A DNA stretch of 64,000 bases from DASPGQ01 sp035457705 (GTDB lineage Bacteria > Acidobacteriota > Vicinamibacteria > Marinacidobacterales > SMYC01): contig DATIBD010000015.1 in assembly GCA_035457705.1 (NCBI GenBank), forward strand, positions 1-64,000, read 5' to 3'. The position numbers and the translations under genes are program-made. Of the stretch, positions 59,127 to 64,000 are shown in pieces; position 1 is the stretch's first letter; every line of letters starts with the position of its first letter. Under the pieces are notes generated by a model. That model saw only the letters and a program-made list of their open reading frames with translations. It was not told where the DNA came from and searched no databases.

Positions 59127-60722
59127 ATGCGAGTCGTTTTGATAAACGTTCGTGATCCTCAATTTTATGCGTTGCCCGCGGATACCCGTGCGGCGAACGG
59201 GAACGTTCGGATCATGGGATTCCCGCCCATCGGCATCATGTCGCTGTCCGCCGTGCTCAAACGAGAGGGCCACGAATGTTTCATGTTCGACCAGGCCAAT
59301 CCCGAAACGCCGAACGAGGTCCTCGTCGAAGAGATTCGGAGGCTTTCACCAGGGTTGGTCGGCTTGAGCTTTTTGAGCACGACGAGCTATCCGTACGCCA
59401 AGCTGCTCGCGCGTCAGATCCGAGCGGCCGAGCCCGCGGTTCGACTGGCCTTCGGCGGGGTGTTCGCCACCTTGAACGCCGACCGGGTGGCGCGGCAGTG
59501 TCCCGAGGTCGACTTCGTCTGCCGTGGTGACGGAGAGCAGCTGATTCTCGATTTGTTGGAACGCATAGACGATCCGGGTTACATCCCCGGCGTTACCTGG
59601 ACCCGAGACGGGAAGATCGTTCAAAACGAGAATCGAACGCTCGATCGCGATCTCGACCAGTGGCCTTTTCCCGATCGCGAAAGCCTTCCCCTCGATTTCG
59701 TGGAGTCGATGCCTCTCGACGTTCCCGCCGTTCTCTCGTTGGACCGGTTCACGACGATGCAAACGTCGCGCGGCTGCCCGTGGCCGTGTGTCTTCTGTGA
59801 TATTCCGGTTTTCAGTGAGGGAAAATGGCGCTCCCGAAGCCCCGAGCACGTCGTCGCCGAGCTCGAGCATCTACAGGCCACCGGCTACGGCGCGGTCTAT
59901 TTCGTGGACGATCATTTCTTGCTCCAGCCGAAACGGATCGAAGCCATTTGCCGAGGGATCAACGAGCGAGACGTCAAGGTGGAATGGGGATGCGAGGGCC
60001 GCGTCGACTCGGTTTGCCAGCATCTGTTTCCGGCGATGGCCGGGGCCCATTGCCGGACGCTCATGCTCGGGATCGAGAGCGGAAGCCAGAAAGTGCTCGA
60101 CCGTTTAAAGAAGGAACAGACGCTCGCCGAAGTCGAGACGACGGTGAAGAACGCCAAGGCAGCGGGGATCGAGATCGTTCACGGCTTCTTCGTCGTCGGG
60201 AGCCCGGACGAGACCGTCGACGACGTCCGCGCTACGTTCGACTTCGCCGCCAGGCTCCCGCTCGACACATTCGGGTTCAACCGCCTGTGCGTTTACCGCG
60301 GGACGCCTCTCTGGAAGGAATACGTGGAGCGCGGCCTCGTGGACGACGAGGAAGACTGGTACAAGTACTTCAAGTGTACCGAGATCGATCCCACCTGCCT
60401 GTCCGGTGAAACGGTGAACGCTGAGCGCATTGCCGGTTTTCGGAGACTGTTCGGTTACAAGCTCCGGCACTATCCGGTCCAGACCGCCCGCCTGCTGTGG
60501 CGCTTTTGCCGCTACATGCGACTTCGCGACGTCCTGTACCTGATCGTGAAACCGTTCCTCGGTGCCAGGCGCGGGACAACGAAGGCCGAGCGGATCACGC
60601 GCGCGGTCGAGCACGCCGCGGTGAAGGATCGCGCCGCGGCAATCACACAAATCAGCGACGAAATGCTCGAACAGACGTTAGAACGCGCCGAACCTCCTTC
60701 GGCTCGAGCGGGATCTCCATGA
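59127..60722 (+). CDS. B12-binding-domain radical SAM protein
   Basis: 531 residues. Residues about 1-140 are a Rossmann-like cobalamin-binding domain (IGIMSLSAVLKREGHECFMF, VGLSFLSTTSYPYAKLLARQ, LAFGGVFATL). Residues about 200-400 are the radical SAM core with the CxxxCxxC [4Fe-4S] motif in TSRGCPWPCVFCDIPVF, then YFVDDHFLLQPKRIEAICRG, GIESGSQKVLDRLKKEQTLA and GFFVVGSPDETVDDVRATFD. The C-terminal about 120 residues are helical and basic. Such enzymes methylate or rearrange lipid, cofactor or hopanoid precursors; the substrate is not evident. GGAGGTGTGA precedes ATG at 59127. Upstream of it lies a 110-bp gap with no clear signal. Confidence 0.9.
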   Translation: MRVVLINVRDPQFYALPADTRAANGNVRIMGFPPIGIMSLSAVLKREGHECFMFDQANPETPNEVLVEEIRRLSPGLVGLSFLSTTSYPYAKLLARQIRAAEPAVRLAFGGVFATLNADRVARQCPEVDFVCRGDGEQLILDLLERIDDPGYIPGVTWTRDGKIVQNENRTLDRDLDQWPFPDRESLPLDFVESMPLDVPAVLSLDRFTTMQTSRGCPWPCVFCDIPVFSEGKWRSRSPEHVVAELEHLQATGYGAVYFVDDHFLLQPKRIEAICRGINERDVKVEWGCEGRVDSVCQHLFPAMAGAHCRTLMLGIESGSQKVLDRLKKEQTLAEVETTVKNAKAAGIEIVHGFFVVGSPDETVDDVRATFDFAARLPLDTFGFNRLCVYRGTPLWKEYVERGLVDDEEDWYKYFKCTEIDPTCLSGETVNAERIAGFRRLFGYKLRHYPVQTARLLWRFCRYMRLRDVLYLIVKPFLGARRGTTKAERITRAVEHAAVKDRAAAITQISDEMLEQTLERAEPPSARAGSP

Positions 60723-60870
60723 ACGGTACCTCGAAGAACCGGCTCGGGCAACGGTTTCGCACCCGCCGGCCGTCGCGGGATCGTAAAAGCGGTAGCGAGA
60801 AGACGTCTGACCGGGCGGGCGCCCTCGTTTACCGCGGGCGAAGCTCGCTCGGAAGATCGTGACGCGGCGC

Positions 60871-62637
60871 TCAGCTCTGCTCGGGGTACGGGTAACCTTG
60901 CTCGAGCGCGCGGTCCAGCATGGCGTCGTGGCCGTAGATGTCGTTGATGAGGTGAACGACCCCTTCGGAGTTCACGTGAACTGTGTCGTAGAAGAGCACG
61001 ACCAGAAGCGGCTCGTCGAGGTTGACCTGCTTGGGGCGCTCACCCTTCATCGCGGCATCGATCCGTTCGGGAGTCCACTCCGGCTCGTCGCGGAGCACCC
61101 ACGCGGCGAGATCCGCGGGACGCTCCAACCGGATGCAACCGTGGCTGAAGTCCCGACGGGTGCGGGAGAAGAGCTGCTGGGTGGGGGTCCCATGCATGTA
61201 GACGCTCTCGGCGTTGGGAAAGATGAACTTCGCAAGCCCGAGCGAATTATGGGGCCCGGGCTTCTGCCGGATGTGGAGCTTCCCCGCGACCACGGCGTCC
61301 AGGTTTTCCGGCGTCGGCGGTAGCGCGACGGCGTCGTCCGCTCCGCTCGCGACGATCTCGAGATTTTGGGTTTCCATGTAGGAGGGATCCCTGCGCGCGT
61401 GGGGCACGAGCTCGTTCCGGGTGATGCCATAGGGCGGGTTCCAGTACGGCCGGAAAACGATGTAGGCCATCTCTCCGAGAAAGATGGGCGTGCGGTGATT
61501 GAGCGACTTCCCCACGACGACATTCATACGAAGCGGCTCTTCCCCGCTCGCGGGATCGGTGGCCCATAAGCGAAACAGGGGCACGTTCACGAAGACCGTG
61601 GGGCGGTCGGAGAGAGTGGGAAGCCATCGGCCTCGCTCCAGCGCGAGCTCGAGCTGGCGCAGGCGCTGAGTGAACGGAACATTGAGCGCCTCGAGCGTGC
61701 CTTTCCCCACGACGCCATCGGCATCGAGCACGTGCCGCTCCTGGAACGAACGCACAGCGTCGACGAGCGCGCCATCGTAAAGAGGCGTGCCGTCGGGCGC
61801 GACGCCGGAGGCGGCTGCTTCCGACGGCAAGTCGCCGAAGAAACGCAGCCGCGCCGCGAGCCGGGGGACCCCTTCCCAAGGGTCGCCGGGCGCCACCTTC
61901 GTTCGTCCATTCGTCAGCTCGGGGACTGGGTCCGGCTCGCCCGACGCCAAGAGCGCGCGATAGCGTGCGAGCGTCTGTTTGTTTCGCTGGTAGTGTGGAA
62001 ACGAGGGCTCGAGACGATCGAGTGCGGCCGGGAGCCCCTCTCCGTCGCGAGCGTCGCGCAGTACGACGGGACGGTCGAGCTTTTTTGGTTCCACGTCGTA
62101 GCCCCAATCGATCGTGCGCGGATCGACGCGGCCGATGTGCACCGCCTCGATCTCCCGCAGGATGCCGACCGTCACCGCGAGATCGAAGAGGGCGCGGTCT
62201 TCCGCGCTCACCTCCGCACCCGACTGCAGCCGACCCCACTCCGAGGCGATGCGCTCGGCGTCGTAGTCCGCTGGGTCGAGACCGCGCGCCTCGGCGTCCG
62301 CGAGCGCGTCGATCGTGCCTTCGAGAGCCGGGTACGAACGATCGCCGGCAAACCATATGAGCCGGTCCGGCTCCTCCCCGTACAGCGTTCCGAGCGCAAT
62401 GGATACGTCCTCGAGCTCCGGCCAGCGCAACCATGGATGTCGCGCTTCTTCCAGCACGGCGTCGACCACCGCGGCGACGTCCGGCTCGGCGGACGCGGGC
62501 TCGACGATGGGGTCCTGCAGGTCGGGCGCCTGGCTCTCGTCCGCAACTCCGGCGTCTTGCGTCCCGCAACCGGCGGCAGCGAATGTCACTACCCAAAGGA
62601 TGGCCACCACGGCGGCCTCTCGGACGACTCGGCTCAT
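60871..62637 (-). CDS. Lipoprotein murein L,D-transpeptidase (YcbB/LdtD type)
   Basis: 588 residues. The start MSRVVREAAVVAILWVVTFA ends in the lipobox AAAGC, so it is a lipoprotein. Residues about 40-230 are the family's N-terminal helical domain (SIALGTLYGEEPDRLIWFAG, IGRVDPRTIDWGYDV), followed by a peptidoglycan-binding helix region (SFQERHVLDADGVVGKGTLE) and the YkuD domain (PTVFVNVPLFRLWATDPASG, VVVGKSLNHRTPIFLGEMAY, YMHGTPTQQLFSRTRRDFSH, GCIRLERPADLAAWV) with the catalytic His and Cys. ATG at 62637 has GGAGGAGGGAACGAC upstream. Forms 3-3 cross-links in the wall. Second L,D-transpeptidase of this region. Confidence 0.93.
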   Translation of the reverse strand: MSRVVREAAVVAILWVVTFAAAGCGTQDAGVADESQAPDLQDPIVEPASAEPDVAAVVDAVLEEARHPWLRWPELEDVSIALGTLYGEEPDRLIWFAGDRSYPALEGTIDALADAEARGLDPADYDAERIASEWGRLQSGAEVSAEDRALFDLAVTVGILREIEAVHIGRVDPRTIDWGYDVEPKKLDRPVVLRDARDGEGLPAALDRLEPSFPHYQRNKQTLARYRALLASGEPDPVPELTNGRTKVAPGDPWEGVPRLAARLRFFGDLPSEAAASGVAPDGTPLYDGALVDAVRSFQERHVLDADGVVGKGTLEALNVPFTQRLRQLELALERGRWLPTLSDRPTVFVNVPLFRLWATDPASGEEPLRMNVVVGKSLNHRTPIFLGEMAYIVFRPYWNPPYGITRNELVPHARRDPSYMETQNLEIVASGADDAVALPPTPENLDAVVAGKLHIRQKPGPHNSLGLAKFIFPNAESVYMHGTPTQQLFSRTRRDFSHGCIRLERPADLAAWVLRDEPEWTPERIDAAMKGERPKQVNLDEPLLVVLFYDTVHVNSEGVVHLINDIYGHDAMLDRALEQGYPYPEQS

Positions 62638-62683
62638 GTCGTTCCCTCCTCCCCGACGAGCGAGCAACGGACAAGCAGTCCTG

Positions 62684-64000
62684 TCAACCCGAAGGCTGAC
62701 AGCCGTTGTCCTCGCACCGTAGGCGAAGCTGCATTCCCTTCAGAATTGCGCCGTGCTCGTTTCGGCCTGTGAACGTGACCTCGAGCACCTCGCCGTCGTC
62801 CTCGACCTGGACCTGGCCGAACTGTTGGATGGGAACGAGGCCGAAGAGGACCCTGCGTCCCGCCTTGCCATGGCTGTAGGGGCCACCTTTGTGCCGGGCG
62901 TAACGGTCGAGGGGGGCGGCGTGGAAAACGGGGAACGCGCGTTCGCCGGGCCGGGCGTCGCTCGCGAAGTTCGAGTTCGTACCGTCGTCGATGGCGACCA
63001 TGTGCCCGTCGCCACTGAGCATGATCATGCGATTCGCCATTCCCGCATCACGAATGCGGTCGGCGACGTACCGGCGCTCCCAATCGTAACGTCCCCATCC
63101 GTGGCCGCTGCCAGGCTCGGCGATCCAGGGAACGACGTTGACCCAAGCGACGAGCGCGTAGCGGGCTCTCGCGTTTTCGATCTCACCGACGAGCCAATCC
63201 CTTTGCGCCGCGCCGAGCATGGTCTTGTCGGGGCCGTCGGGGTCGCTGTCCGGTACGCGATTCGAGCGGCCGTCGGTCATGAGGAATCGAACGCGTCCCA
63301 CGGTAAATGCCTGGTGAATATCGCGGGGCAGCTCGCCGTCGCGCTCGAGGGGGTAGTGCGGAACATACTCGTCGTACGTCGCGAGCGCGGCAGGCCTCCC
63401 GGGATGCGTACGATCCGAATCGTTCGGGCCGTAATCGTGATCGTCCCATACGTAGGCGATGGGGGCGGAGCGATAGAGGGAAGACTGACGCTCGGAAGCG
63501 AGCACCTTTTCGAAAGCCGCGCGGTATACGGCCGGATCGTTCTCTCGGATGTTTTCGTAGTGGAAGTCCCCCATGTGAAGCATGAACAGCGGGTCGAGAG
63601 ACTCGATTGCCTCGAAAATGGGGTGGTTCGAGCCTGTTCTCGCGCAGGAGGCGAGCACGAATGAGAACGACATCGGCCCCTCGGAGAACGTGTGGAACCG
63701 GCCGCTCAGAAACGCCGACCCGCCGACCCGAACGCTGTAGTCAAATTGGCTGTCCGGCGTTAGCCCATCGACGTAGAAGGTCGCCACTCCGCTCGTGCTG
63801 ATCGTGCTTGCCGGAATCTCCCTCTCGCCCAGGAGAAGGCGCGGCTCACCGGCAGCCGGATCCACCTTGGCTTTGACGACGGTCGTGGTCTCGGTCACGG
63901 CCCCGGACCACACCCAACGGACGGGTCCCTGTGCCCGAACCCCGGCAATGCGGGCGGGGCTCAGCGACATGAGCACGAGAACGCTAAAGAGAAGTCGTGT
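62684..64000 (-). CDS. PhoD-like alkaline phosphatase (partial at window edge)
   Basis: Calcineurin-like alkaline phosphatase D type. FVLASCARTGSNHPIFEAIE and LFMLHMGDFHYENIRENDPA are the first metal-binding blocks, YVWDDHDYGPNDSDRTHPGR the D-H-D motif, and IMLSGDGHMVAIDDGTNSNF the C-terminal His motif; FLMTDGRSNRV is also typical. The N-terminal Fn3/Ig-like domain (PVRWVWSGAVTETTTVVKAK) follows a signal peptide whose beginning is cut off by the window: the frame stays open to 64000. A GTG at 63976 would lose most of the signal peptide, so the true start lies outside. Secreted phosphomonoesterase or phosphodiesterase. Confidence 0.88.
   Translation of the reverse strand, partial: TRLLFSVLVLMSLSPARIAGVRAQGPVRWVWSGAVTETTTVVKAKVDPAAGEPRLLLGEREIPASTISTSGVATFYVDGLTPDSQFDYSVRVGGSAFLSGRFHTFSEGPMSFSFVLASCARTGSNHPIFEAIESLDPLFMLHMGDFHYENIRENDPAVYRAAFEKVLASERQSSLYRSAPIAYVWDDHDYGPNDSDRTHPGRPAALATYDEYVPHYPLERDGELPRDIHQAFTVGRVRFLMTDGRSNRVPDSDPDGPDKTMLGAAQRDWLVGEIENARARYALVAWVNVVPWIAEPGSGHGWGRYDWERRYVADRIRDAGMANRMIMLSGDGHMVAIDDGTNSNFASDARPGERAFPVFHAAPLDRYARHKGGPYSHGKAGRRVLFGLVPIQQFGQVQVEDDGEVLEVTFTGRNEHGAILKGMQLRLRCEDNGCQPSG

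Overview
The window is a high-GC chromosomal segment of a Gram-negative, diderm bacterium. Two orphan MacB/FtsX-type permeases with the fused double-permease layout often seen in Acidobacteriota, an S9 prolyl-oligopeptidase-type peptidase, a DUF4139 protein carrying a TonB-receptor-style carboxypeptidase-regulatory domain, and abundant GTG/TTG starts all suggest Acidobacteriota. This is an inference from gene content; no rRNA or tRNA gene is visible to confirm it.

Layout. 0.1-0.7 kb: a RelE/ParE toxin-antitoxin pair. 0.9-6.5 kb: a minus-strand operon of one GT2 and two polytopic GT39-type glycosyltransferases, one with a PA14-like domain. 6.5-7.8 kb: an intergenic repeat and a DegT-type sugar aminotransferase. 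7.8-12.1 kb: an RND efflux pump (adaptor plus inner-membrane transporter, no outer-membrane factor). 12.1-15.7 kb: an alpha/beta hydrolase divergent from an S9 peptidase, and a small membrane protein. 15.7-25.2 kb, all minus strand: DUF4139 protein, GT39 protein, orphan permease, and a large hybrid histidine kinase with a periplasmic CxxCH (haem-type) sensor and a degenerate Hpt domain. 25.3-30 kb: an OmpA-like protein, the operon fdhD-methyltransferase-DUF1326, and a dense toxin-antitoxin island (one decayed mazEF, one relBE-like, one vapBC-like). 30-38.6 kb: membrane protein, M55 D-aminopeptidase, GT39-like protein, SDR, DUF1802-like protein, a three-gene acyl-CoA operon (two CoA-transferase subunits plus a dienoyl-CoA-hydratase-like crotonase) divergent from citrate synthase, then an overlapping minus-strand operon PilZ-aminotransferase-DUF1992. 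40-44 kb: ispG, a tiny ribosomal protein bTHX gene, and the 5-oxoprolinase genes pxpA and pxpBC (fused), split by two tandem copies of the intergenic repeat. 44-47.4 kb: a nucleotidyltransferase-like/antitoxin-like pair and a second orphan permease.

47.5-64 kb is an envelope-centred region. It encodes a lysozyme-inhibitor pair (LprI-MliC fusion followed by PliI), an L,D-transpeptidase, a secreted protein of unknown function, a very unusual protein joining a kinase-like domain to an outer-membrane beta-barrel, a frameshifted PPK2, an exported PEP-synthase/glucan-water-dikinase-like enzyme translationally coupled to a serine beta-lactamase-fold hydrolase, a B12-binding radical SAM protein, a second (lipoprotein) L,D-transpeptidase and a PhoD-like phosphatase that runs off the window. 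Read together, these look like wall protection and wall remodelling combined with phosphotransfer chemistry at the envelope. They are the best candidates here for undescribed biology.

The other notable signals are a structured about 125-bp intergenic repeat present three times, an fdhD gene that seems to need an ATT start codon, and the Asn-for-His change in the kinase Hpt domain.
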